From: Jacaranda mimosifolia
Lineage: Eukaryota > Streptophyta > Magnoliopsida > Lamiales > Bignoniaceae
Assembly (NCBI GenBank): GCA_018894105.1
Contig: CM032121.1
Coordinates: forward strand, 38,658,230 to 38,722,229
Reading direction: 5' to 3'
DNA: 64,000 nucleotides
This document shows positions 1-10,355 of the stretch, in pieces (position 1 is the stretch's first letter; the number at the start of each line of letters is the position of its first letter). Under the pieces are notes generated by a model. That model did not search any database and had not been told where the DNA came from. It saw nothing but the letters and a program-made list of their open reading frames with translations. The translations under genes and the position numbers were made by a program.

Positions 1-95
1 GAGTTTGAACTTAAAATTTTAGGCTCGTCGAACTCAAGCTCGAATTCGAACTCGAAAATTTTGCCCAAACTTGATTTGACTCGATTGCATCCCTA
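1..95 (-). mobile_element. Right end of a hAT-like non-autonomous element (CTCGA-rich family)
   Basis: The window opens inside a repeat rich in ctcgaa/gctcga words that ends at 95 with gattgcatcccta. Read on the minus strand this start (TAGGGATGCAATCGAG) matches the start of the copy at 26722 (TAGGGATGCAATCAAG), followed in both by a gtttgggcaaaatttt-type stretch. The other end lies outside the window, so its target duplication cannot be tested. Assignment to hAT is inferred from the 8-bp duplications of the complete copies. Confidence 0.6.
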
Positions 96-2353
96 ATGAT
101 ATCTAGTGGTATTAATTTAATATCTTTTATATTTTGTAAAGACATGAGATTAATATGATCGTTACAGATTCTGCCGTTAAAATTCAATGAAACCCCGTCA
201 ACTTATTCGTTTTATAAATTCAACGTACATCACAACCCTAACTAATGCTGTGAAAAACTATTTTATTGATTCCTTAGATTTTTACCACATCATATTCGAT
301 CTGTTTTGCACTTCTCTAATGACAAACACGTACCGATTTATAACCAAACAAACAAATCTTATAACTTTTTTAAATTCCCATTCTCTAGATATTTTTGAAA
401 AGAATGATTATATCCCTCTTAACACACCAATAAAATTGATGCTACAACAAAAAAGTAATTAAGACTATTTTATTATTTAATTCTGTAGTGATTCTTACTT
501 GATTTGGTTTAATTGATCAACTTTATTATTTAGTTGAATAATTATTCTTTCTTGATTTGGTTTATTATGATCAAATTGAAGAATGAAATTTCCCTCATAA
601 AGAAAAAAAAAACAAGAAAAAGGGTAAATGAAACATGGTGCAATCCAGCTTCTCAAGTCCTAGGAAGCACAATTATGGATTTCAAGCCAATGAGCCTTAG
701 CACTTTGAAGAAAATGATGGTGACTAAGAAATATACACCATAATAACATTATGTGATTAGGGAAAATAAAATTATACTACTATACTATTAAATTCACTTT
801 AAGGGATAAGACCATTTGCAATTGCACAAATAAAACCAACCTTAGAGAATGTTTGGTTATGTTTTCTCAAAATAAAATTATTTTGGGGAAATATAATCAA
901 ATATATACTCATTTTTTCTGCAAAATATTAAAAAGAATTTTTCCAAAATACCCCCTCCTATAATTTATTATCCCCAAAACTTGTCAATTTTCTAATATAT
1001 ACATACATATATTATGTAAATATTATATATATTTTATTATTATTTTTATAATAAAAAATTACTCAATTCAACTTTCACCCAAAAAATCTAACAAAAAAAT
1101 ATTTATTTGACTGCTATAGTAAAAAAGGTCTCCATTTATAAACAAACATACTAAAACTCTCTAAAATCAATTTTTAACTATTCCCCAAAATATAATTAAA
1201 AATTCATTATATTTTCCAACACAACTTTTACATTCTTCAACCTCACTTTCAACATTCATTCTCCTAAAATGCATATTAAAATCACACAAAAAAAAATATA
1301 AGCAAAGATTGCCTTATGGTCTTCAATCCCTACTAATGGTCACGCATGTACGTTTAAGGTTACGTGATAATTAAGAAAACACAAATCACTTATATTCAGA
1401 AATAATTTTGCTTCTTCCTCTCTCTATATCTGTTTAGCAATTCTATGCTAAAATTTTTATAGTACAAAATTCATTTATTCTTTTTGTATGATACTAAAGT
1501 TTTTTCTATTATCTCAATATATTTATTAATTTTTTAGGATAAAACAAAAAATTTATAATAAAGTAAAAAAAATTGAAGAAAAATATAAATTTATAAAAAG
1601 AGAAGAGAAATATCGGAGGGGATAGATGAGAAAACAAAAGTATCTTTTCATGCTTTTTTAAAATGGGTTAATTTTATCAACTCAATAAATAATATAATAA
1701 TTTTTTTTATTTATATATACACGCATGCATATTAAGAGTTTATTAAAATTTATACGCGATGCATACAAGTGTAAGGACAATATGGGGCCAACTGACCATT
1801 CAGCAAATAACATACCAAGTTAGTTACTACGGACAAACACTTTAAAAATAGTGCATTTGTCTAAGCAATTGAAAATTTTAACACTATAATAATATTTGAT
1901 TTTGTCCTATAATAGAGTCAGTAGTTTCAAAGGAGAAGTAACTTGCACAAGGGGCGTTGGCAGTCACATCCCACATTTGAATATCAATACATCAAGCGTG
2001 CTTATGACCAGTATAACATAAAATTCTTTGAATTACGCAATAACTCAATAAATTGGACGTGCAATGGTGTTTTAGGGAAGTTCATCGGTCTCATCACATT
2101 CCAGAAGTACTCCATTGAAAAACATAATTATTATTCAGGGTTTCTTTTGTCAATGTCTTTAACCCCTCCGCCCGCCAACCCCTCCATATTATATATGCTG
2201 TCACTTTCCTAGAATAAAACGTGCCAGCAAATATGAGACTCGTCAATTTATGGTCTTAGTGTAATTCTTTTGTGATTTATGGTATTAGTGTGATTCTTTT
2301 GTGATTATGTGCATTTTAATGCACGATTCTTTGTGTAATTTAAATATAATGCA
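96..2353. other. AT-rich intergenic DNA without a recognised gene
   Basis: Open frames of 69-91 codons occur (187-462, 534-743, 1943-2212), but they have no recognisable domain, no codon-like composition and no supporting splice signals, so I do not call them. Around 1705-1770 there is a short stretch (acacgcatgcatatta with T-rich DNA on its left) resembling the 3' end of the SINE-like family seen again near 7.7 kb and 60.8 kb. Nothing else is identified. Confidence 0.6.
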
Positions 2354-2701
2354 TGTTAAATAATGGACCTTAGGTCTAAGTCTACTCCAAAAGTTAGTTC
2401 AATATATGAGGATTGCTCAAAATTATATATAGAGATTACAACTTATTTATTTCACCAATGTAGAACACTAACATACCTCATGCATGCTGAGGAATGAACA
2501 TTTGAAGTGTGAAATAACATGAAATATGTGGCCCAACAACATTGGGTAACCCAACATCAGGACTGGGTGGCTCTGATATCATGTTAAAGAATGGATCTTG
2601 GGTCTAACTCAACCCCAAAAGCTAGTTCAAGATGTGAAGATTGTTCAAAATCATATATTGAGATCACAACTTATTTATTTCACCGATATGAGACACTAAC
2701 A
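2354..2701 (-). mobile_element. TRIM (terminal-repeat retrotransposon in miniature)
   Basis: A 348-bp element has two direct terminal repeats of exactly 120 bp (2354-2473 and 2582-2701). On the minus strand each repeat begins TGTTAGTGT and ends TTTAACA, the TG...CA ends of an LTR. Directly after the minus-strand 5' LTR, at 2581-2566, is TGATATCAGAGCCACC, one base from the usual primer-binding site for initiator methionine tRNA (TGGTATCAGAGC). The flanks carry a perfect 5-bp target duplication ATGCA (2349-2353 and 2702-2706). Only about 108 bp separate the LTRs, so the element encodes nothing and needed enzymes from another retrotransposon. Known plant TRIMs have this design; I cannot assign the family by name. 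Confidence 0.9.
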
Positions 2702-2706
2702 ATGCA

Positions 2707-4043
2707 TCTTATTAATTATGTGAAAAAATATAAATTTGACGCAGGTTCTTACCAATTTTGAGGGTCAATCAATATGCAAGCTAGTTAAGCGGGTTTGGAT
2801 TCTTTATGAGGAACTTTGATTTCAATTAGCATTGGTAATTTAGGTTCATTAATATGACCAAAAGAACACACGTCAAGTTTGTTGAGTAAACTATTAATTA
2901 AAATCCTTTGATTCCTAAGTCATGCTGAGATCAAGATCTAATTAATAATTAAAAGACATGCAAGTAATAACTTGGGTGATATCATACTTGAGAGAGAGCA
3001 CTACTTAAAACAGGTTTCGGAGAGCCTGTAATGGTACTATTACGATAAGATGCTCCCAAATTAGTTATCAAAAAAAGACTGCCGATTAGATCCTAGGTCA
3101 GGTTGGGTCGAGCTCATACCCAATAAATATGATCAGAATCTTGCTCTATTTGAGCATTATTTTTAAGCTACAAGGACATATTAGTCTTTTCATAACCTAT
3201 CCAAGTGGCACTCTCATCAATAATAATTAAATCATTGAACGTGTGACTGAATTATAGCTGGCCATAAAAAGAGAGTTTTAACATTTCAATTGTATTGCTG
3301 CATGCCTGCATTTTTTTGGGTCTGCTAGCTAGGGTTATATATATATATTACTTAGTTGCAGATTGGGATGCGCACTTTAGTAAGACAATTCCAACTTCTT
3401 TTGATGACATTTCTGATAAATATACTTTGCCACTTAGCAGGCTCGCTACTGTGTATTTGGACTTTGCGTCCTACTAACACATCAACTTTTATGACAATAC
3501 CTGTAGTTGTTGAAAATATAGTGGCCTGGCCTGCCTCTTTATTACTCACCCCTTAAAATTGTCAAATCTTACGTAAATAAATCGTAATAAAACTTTTGTT
3601 GTTGTACCCCTCAATTGAAAGAAAAAACTTTTGAAGTAGAAAAATGGAAGAGGTTATCCAGTAATGTAATAATAGGAATATATATATATATATATATTTT
3701 ATTTTTTTTCCTTTCAATTTTGATAAGAGGATCGTTTTTAATGTGATTTGAGTACCTCATAGGCCCGTGCAACTGGGTTCGACGATATATATATATATAT
3801 AATATCTATCAGTGTTAATTAGGTCATACTATATATGCAATAATTAATTAATTATTATATGATTTGGGTGGTCCATTTGTGTCTCTCATGTGTACTTGAT
3901 TAGTCCACCCGCCCCCAATGAAACCCGGACAATGGCCACTAAGTAGGGTTATAAAGATCAATTCTTGATTAGAATTTCGTAGATGATAATGATGAGATAA
4001 GGACTTTTAACGTCTTTGCTCACACACTCATTAAAAAAATATT
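2707..4043. other. Intergenic DNA with AT microsatellites
   Basis: No gene is recognised. There are (TA)n runs near 3678-3697 and 3784-3800. Pieces near 3725-3780 (gatttgagtacctcatagg) and 3895-3925 (ccacccgcccccaatg) resemble parts of the dispersed repeat at 13840-13965. The overlapping 60-66 codon frames around 3295-3556 lie on both strands and look fortuitous. Confidence 0.5.
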
Positions 4044-4503
4044 AGTGGCAAAATATCATGTAATAACATGAAAGTTGTCCATAATAAAATATATAAAGTA
4101 ATAATAACTATTTTTTTTAATAATAACTGCACTAGCTTAATTTTAAAAATAATGGGTATTTAATTGTCGTGCTTGTAATCCTAGTGGGTGCGATATGGGA
4201 TTCAAAGTCATTTCGATTGCACCAGTTATAGCCCTAGATGGGGGATGAATTCGAGACCACGAGTGAGTACTCAAGTGGCAAAATATCATGTAATAACATG
4301 AAAGTTGTCCATAATAAAATATATAAAGTAAAAATAACTATTTTTTTAATAATAAACTGCACTAGCTTAATTTTAAAATAATGGGTATTTAATTATCGGG
4401 TCTGTAATCCTAGTGGGGGTGATATGGGGTTCAAAGTCATTTAGATTGCACCATTTATAGCATTAGATCGGGGATGAATTCAAGACTGCGGGTGAGTACT
4501 CAA
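4044..4503. repeat. 230-bp tandem duplication, two copies
   Basis: Copy 1 (4044-4273) and copy 2 (4274-4503) start with the same word, agtggcaaaatatcatgtaa, and run in parallel with scattered substitutions and one-base indels to gagtactcaa. The part with gattgcacca and gatgaattcgagacc also occurs, inverted and diverged, at 13876-13965. The unit is therefore a dispersed repeat that was duplicated locally here. No coding capacity. Confidence 0.85.
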
Positions 4504-7092
4504 ATCAAATTAGGACAATCATCCGCCCCCCCCAAAAAAAGAAGGGGAAGAAGGATATTTAAGTTGTTCCTATCAACAATAACTCTTTTATGTTAGTGAC
4601 AATAAATATTATCGTTATAACTTCTCATAAGATATTTTATGTTGCTGTATAGACGTCACTAATTGTCAATGGTGATGTCTGAACACATAATTTCAGTCGT
4701 TGTCGGCTAATGCTCCATGATTTCGACATGTTATAATTTTATAATTTCTTTTTCCTAAAAAAAATTCCAAGAAATTTTGTCAAAAATGTGCATCTTTCAT
4801 AGACAAAGGAATATAGTACTAAATGGGTGGGTTGTGTTAAATCCTTGTCGTTTTTTCGCTATCGCACCAACGATTCCGTGATGATTGCAAAATGGAAGCC
4901 CAAATCCGGCTCATGGGTGGAGAAACTGCTTGGTTTGCTCTTGTTGCTTTTTCTCTTAGCTTTTGTAATCCGGTTAAAGTGCTTCGCATGGTCCCTTGTG
5001 TCCATGGTGTGAGACAAGAATGGACTTGCAACTCATATTGGAATCCATGTATATCGAATTCACATCTTTCAAATGTGTACCATATCCGGGAAAATCAGGC
5101 CCAGTACAATTTTGTCACTTACGCTTTGTTTTAGGGACTTGTGCTTTTCTATACATTTACAACTCATTTGTTTGGTGTGTTCGGATTAGACGTGATACAG
5201 ATAATTAGGATAAATAGTGAGTTATTGTGTATTCTATCTAATGTTTGTTTGCATATTTTAAATAATTTAATATCCAACTTTGATTGTTTGCTTGGCATAA
5301 CTATCTCATTTGACAAACTACAACTTATTTCCAACTTAAATTAAAAAATATATCACACCACAAGGCCTTGATGCACGAGCTAAGTTTGATATTAAATGTA
5401 TGTCGGGCCATAACTGTATCAAGAGTTTTCTAAAAATAAACCAAACATTGAAATTAAGTTGGATTGTATATTTATCATACAATATCAAAGTAAGCAAATG
5501 AACTCCTAGAATTCTTTTGCATCTCTTCGGACTCAAATGAAAATTTTAGACTCGATTTGATATAAATAGTAATTTGAATTTGAAACGCGATGTGACAAAA
5601 GGATTGGCCACAGATGATAATTTCATGACTATTCACCTCTGAAAATCAAATTTTGCCTTGCGTAAAATTATAAGACTTGTTGAGAAGCTTATTTCGGACT
5701 TATTTATGTACATGATAATGACAATTTCATTTGCTAAATAATTAATATTTTTCGGGATTGTTCAATTTGTTTTATGGGATTAAAATCTAATGTGCTAGTT
5801 GATGGATTAGAAGAACTATGTAATTAATTAGCATAATTTAGTCAAGTACTTCTGACATGCACGTATATAAATAAAAAAACATCACAATTTAAATTATATT
5901 AAGTAAAATAATTTAAAAATAGAAATTATCACAAAATAGACGTTAAAGCATTCTCATGCGCAAAGTCAAGCAAGTCCTTAACCTTAAATCCTCATATCAT
6001 ATGTCTGCCTAATTCTACATCCAATATTCTTTTTATATTTCATATCAATTGGGTTACCATACTGAAACTCTAACTCAAAAAGAACATTAAATTAGTCCAT
6101 ATATAATAATATATCCAAATTCATCAAATAAAGTAAATACAACCTCGAGTGAATAATACTTATATTTTATTTTCAAAAAGGATATTATATTTAATTCATC
6201 AATGCAATCATTTTTATCACATTTATTCACATCAAATATAGCAGCAATAAGAATCTCAAGTAATGTTTACCATATTCTTATCTTGACCAAAGTGAGCCAC
6301 TTTTTCAAGTGCACAAAATTTTCTCATAACTCACTTCATTGGACCATATGGAGAAACCGCGTCCAAAATTCTGGTGCTTCCCACTGGATAGGGTTAGGCC
6401 CCGAATATTAATGCCATTGTTGCCCAAACCCAACCCTCTTCACAAAAATTAAAAAGAAAATAAAAAATAAAAAATAAAAAAAAATAGTGGTAAGGAGTAA
6501 ATAACAGTTCCCTGATCTAAAACAATAGTGTCTCCCACTGTCTCTGTCTTGTTCTTCTGTAGGTCATAGGAACAGTGTACACAGAACTGGCTACTTGTCC
6601 GAACAATTTTACTTCACTAATTAAATGGCCATTTTTGGCTATTTGTTAATTTCACGTCATGTTATTTTTTTCTATATTTAGAGAAAACATGTTTAAGCAT
6701 GCTTGTAAGAAATAATGGGCATCTATTTACTTATTTTGATAAGATAAATGACATTTGCAAGTGGGGATTAGTGAATCGGATTAGATTAATCAAGTATGAT
6801 AATGATTTGAAATTATAGTGACAAATAACTTGTGTGATTTTTTTAGTTTATAAGATTCGATCCCATATATGTTTCTTTTGTCTTATCAAATAATATAAGT
6901 AAATATCAAAGCGAGACTATACCAAGTTTTTGTTATAAATTTGTTGTTTGTATGTATAGGTTAGGTCTGGGAAGAAAACAATCAGTATAACAGTCTCTCT
7001 TTAATAGTGTAATTTAGAGACGAATAATTTATGGATTATTATTGGAATCTGATATGGCAAAAATATGATTAAAGGTGATTTTGGTAAATTTA
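4504..7092. other. Intergenic DNA; one unexplained gene-like patch near 4.82-5.16 kb
   Basis: Most of this stretch is AT-rich and featureless. Positions 4820-5160 are less AT-rich and open in several frames on both strands (for example 4892-5134 + and 4837-5031 -), but no frame shows a recognisable domain, and no splice pair extends one. It may be a decayed exon or transposon piece. An A-rich low-complexity tract lies at about 6450-6487. Confidence 0.4.
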
Positions 7093-7552
7093 TTAGGGTT
7101 AATTGCAATCAGCCTCCAACTTATTGCCTCCTTTGCACATTGCCCTCCAACCATTGTTGATGTGCAATTTTACCACCTAAATTAGTTAAAATGTGCGTCG
7201 ACACTACATTTGCTTATTTTCGGTGGAATCTAATAAAAATATTCCGTTTTCTTCAATCCATGTGCCCAATGCTTATAAGAATATTCTATTTCTTTTAGCC
7301 CATGTGTCCAATGCTCATTGGTAATCCTATTCCATTTTCTTCAACCCATGTGCCCAATGCTTATAAGAATATTTTGTTTCTTTTAGCTCACGCGCCCAAT
7401 GCTCATTGGTTGGATTCCACTAGAAATGAGCAAATATAGTGTCGGCGCACATTTTAACTAGTTCAGGTGATAAAATTGCATATCGACAATGGTTGAGGGG
7501 CAATGTGCAAAGGAAATTATAGGTAGGAGGGCTGAATGCAATTAAGAGGGTG
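7093..7552. mobile_element. Long-terminal-inverted-repeat (foldback/MULE-like) non-autonomous element
   Basis: The left arm (7093-7236) and right arm (7412-7552) are inverted copies of about 140 bp. The left starts ttagggttaattgcaatcag; the right, read inward on the minus strand, starts ccctcttaattgcattcagc. Both continue through matching blocks around tttgcacattgccc, atgtgcaatttta and gcaaatatagtgtcg. Between the arms are two tandem copies of an 88-bp unit (starting 7241 and 7329) with the repeated phrase catgtgcccaatgctta. Such long arms are typical of Mutator-like or foldback elements. I see no clear target duplication, so the superfamily is inference. Confidence 0.75.
7241..7411. repeat. 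88-bp internal tandem repeat, two copies
   Basis: The loop of the long-inverted-repeat element holds two 88-bp copies starting attccgtttt (7241) and attccatttt (7329). Each contains cttataagaatatt and cccaatgctcattgg. Confidence 0.8.
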
Positions 7553-7661
7553 CACCTTAACAAAATGCACCTTCTCACATAAGAATGAAAACTCATAAGG
7601 TGAATATAGGCTAGGGACCAAAATCTTAATCCAACTGTTCTAGATATTCCCAAAGTTTTTT

Positions 7662-7768
7662 TGTTTTATTTAAGTACACGCATATTAAAAGTATGCTAGA
7701 TTTGAACTCACAACCTCATATTTTATATGTAAAACTAATGTTATTGAATCAAAGTCACTTGGGCATAA
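7662..7768 (-). mobile_element. SINE-like tRNA-derived repeat
   Basis: On the minus strand this reads as a tRNA-like module. A degenerate A-box region is followed by a good pol III B-box (GTTCAAATC, near 7712), then a short body with atatgcgtgtacttaaat and an A-rich tail. The same 3' body (gcacatcaa / catgtgtgtt) recurs at 60730-60800 and 60838-60955 and, as a fragment, near 1710. Family membership by shared words is seen; SINE identity is inferred. Confidence 0.5.
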
Positions 7769-9277
7769 ATATCCTTAAAGTTGACTAAAGCAAATATCAA
7801 ATTACTTCTACACTGAAATTACTTTACAAAAATAAATACATTCCCAAATTAAAGACCCGCACTTCTCATATCAAGCACAAATTCCAAGAAAAACTTTGAA
7901 GTGGAGATCATTCCCATATGAGGTTCAAAATCATAATTTTCTTACTCGATCAAACTTATTATCTTTCACAATTTCGATTGAATATTGCTATATAGTTAAT
8001 TAAACCCTCAAGTATGTAACTTTTCTTGAAGATTTTCATTCGAGTAACATCTTGAAAAATAGATCCATGTGGACACAAAATTCTTTAAGTGCAATTCCGT
8101 ATATGAAAACTATTAAGTTGTACAGGATTTTATTAGTGCTCTTGAGGTGGAATTTCCACACAAAATTGATGCATTAAAGTGATAGATTTAACAGAAATAT
8201 CTGTGTCTCCCTCAATGAATTCTCCTTAATGAAAGAAGAATGACTTAGCAAGAGAAAAAATAGCACAATTCAATCAATTACTTCAAAGGGTTCTTCTAAT
8301 CTTTTTCAATGGGGTACAGCTAAAAGTTTTGGTACAAAATTCCTTCTGGACCTTTTTTTTTATACTCTAAAAGAAATATGCATGTTAATCATCACATTTT
8401 TCATTAAAATATAACATATTAAATTATAAGAATATTTGTTTCACAAGTAAGTTCAGCTCTAAAAAATTATGGGTCGGTTAATCAATTGAATTGTACTTTA
8501 CAAATAGATTCGAAACGTTTTTAATATGACCTCAAATTGATTTTATCTACTCAGTTTTGAACTCAAAATTCATCCACCCCACCTCTTTAACCTCTCCGTG
8601 TCAATATTTAAACCCTCGAGTCAGCAGATTTAACTCATCACACCCATAATACTTTCTAAACTCTATTTGTTTATATATAGAAAATTATTTATCGTGACGA
8701 ATTTACTCACAGCCAACATTCAAAATTCAGTCGAATCCATAAAATTACAATTCAACACTAATCCAAGATCCATTTATTTAACTAAAAATCTCTCATTCAA
8801 AACAAATTTGAAATTTAATTAAACTAACATTCTACTAATAATCCAGTTAAAATTACAATTCAATACTAATCAAGATCCATTTATTTAACTAGAAACCCAT
8901 TATTGGAAACCAACTGGGGACGGAGCCCCAACTTATCCGGACCCCTTTTGAATTTATCATGCGTACAGCCGAGAATAGCATGAAATGTATATGTGTCGAA
9001 CGAAGAGATAAAACGACAAACTCGTACCCTACGAGGAACAGCCACATGTCCGATTAGCACAGGCGCTGTGGCGGCCTGTGGGTGCCATTTTTTGTCAGTC
9101 TGCAGAAAATAGACAGCCGTAGGAATTGCAATCTTTTACCGATGGGCCATGGATCTGGTTCCCGAAGCGACTTAATTTCCACGACGAACGAGGCTCAGAG
9201 ACACCTCCAGCACTGCGCCCATCCCTACTGTCGTAGTCTTTTTCGTCCTGCCTCTGTTTTTACTATCATCTTAAGTA
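7769..9277. other. Intergenic DNA with a less AT-rich island at 8900-9270
   Basis: No gene is recognised. A 55-bp phrase containing aagatccatttatttaacta occurs twice, near 8742 and 8850. From about 8900 to 9270 the composition becomes clearly more GC-rich than its surroundings, with a 76-codon frame at 9082-9312 that I cannot link to any family. It could be a decayed gene start, promoter or transposon fragment. Confidence 0.4.
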
Positions 9278-10168
9278 AGGCTTTGTTTGTTTGCATTTTA
9301 ATTGAATTATAGAAAATATTTTGGTGAAAAGCATTTTGGAAAGTAAGTTAAGGAAATGTACTGTTTGTGAATTGGGATATTGTACCAAAAAAATTTGCCA
9401 AAATGGTTTTTGGAAAGTAGGATAGGGGAATGTGATTGTTGTTTATTTATGTTTTTGGTGGTAAGTAAAAAATGAATTGGAAGAAAATTATTTATTTGTT
9501 AATGTTTTGAGAGGAAACAATATGTTACATTAATAACTTTTTGGTTGGATTGATGGGGTGAAGAAATGGATATTTTAAAAGTATTTATATATGTATATAT
9601 ATTAAATGAGTAGTAGTATGTATATATATGCAATGTAAATGGGACAATTTATGACAAGTTGTTAGTATTGGAGAGTATATTACAGAATTTACAGTGTGAA
9701 TAGAAAGGGCATTTTGGAAAATGAATTTTGTATTTTGAGAATAGGGTTGGGGAATGTGCATTATTTGTTTGTTTAAATCTTGGAAGTTGAAAAATGTATT
9801 GGAGGTTTGTAAACAAACAAGCCCTTTGTTTTTATTTTTGGGGGAAAAAAAAATTATTTGTTTGATAGTAGTTTTAGAGATGATAAATTTTTCTATAAAT
9901 ATTACATCAATTACTTTTTTTGTTGGATTTGTTGAATGAAATGAATGTTTTGATATTTATTATAAAAGTGTATGTATAAATAGAATGATTGGGGTGTGTG
10001 TGTGTGTGTGTGTGTGTGCATTGGGAAATAATTTTTTAGTGTAAATAGTAAACATTACATCAGGGATAATTTTGTGTCTGAAAAGCCAGATTGGGAAAGG
10101 TAACGTCTTGTTTGTTTAAATTTTAAGAGTTAAAAAATATCCTAAAAAAATATTAACAAACGAAGCCT
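9278..10168. mobile_element. Candidate hAT-like element with short terminal inverted repeats
   Basis: The left end AGGCTTTGTTTGTT (9278) and the minus-strand right end AGGCTTCGTTTGTT (10168 inward) form a 14-bp inverted repeat with one mismatch. Such ends are common in plant non-autonomous hAT elements. No clear 8-bp target duplication is visible, and internal sub-copies of the end (near 9760-9830) suggest a composite or rearranged element. The 61-codon frame at 9754-9939 is not called. Confidence 0.45.
9994..10019. repeat. (GT)n microsatellite
   Basis: About 12 GT units in a row inside the candidate hAT-like element; likely length-variable. Confidence 0.9.
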
Positions 10169-10298
10169 AAACTAGTGATAATTCTTTTATTAATTTAGTG
10201 AATAGCAAATTCCAATAAAGCAGATATTAAATGTCAACCTTTTGGCAACCGCTTGGGAGTGCAGAGTGTCGTTTGCGGCACTATAAATGCAGTAACTG

Positions 10299-10355
10299 AG
10301 AAACATCAAACACTATTCTCAAAAAAAAAAAAAAAAAAAAAGAAACATCAAACAC
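10299..10355 (+). mobile_element. Retroposition scar: poly(A) flanked by a 15-bp direct repeat
   Basis: The word agaaacatcaaacac occurs at 10299-10313 and again at 10341-10355. Between them lie only tattctc and a run of about 21 A. A long direct repeat bracketing a poly(A) tail is the footprint of target-primed reverse transcription by LINE machinery. Here almost the entire transcript upstream of the tail is missing. Confidence 0.6.
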
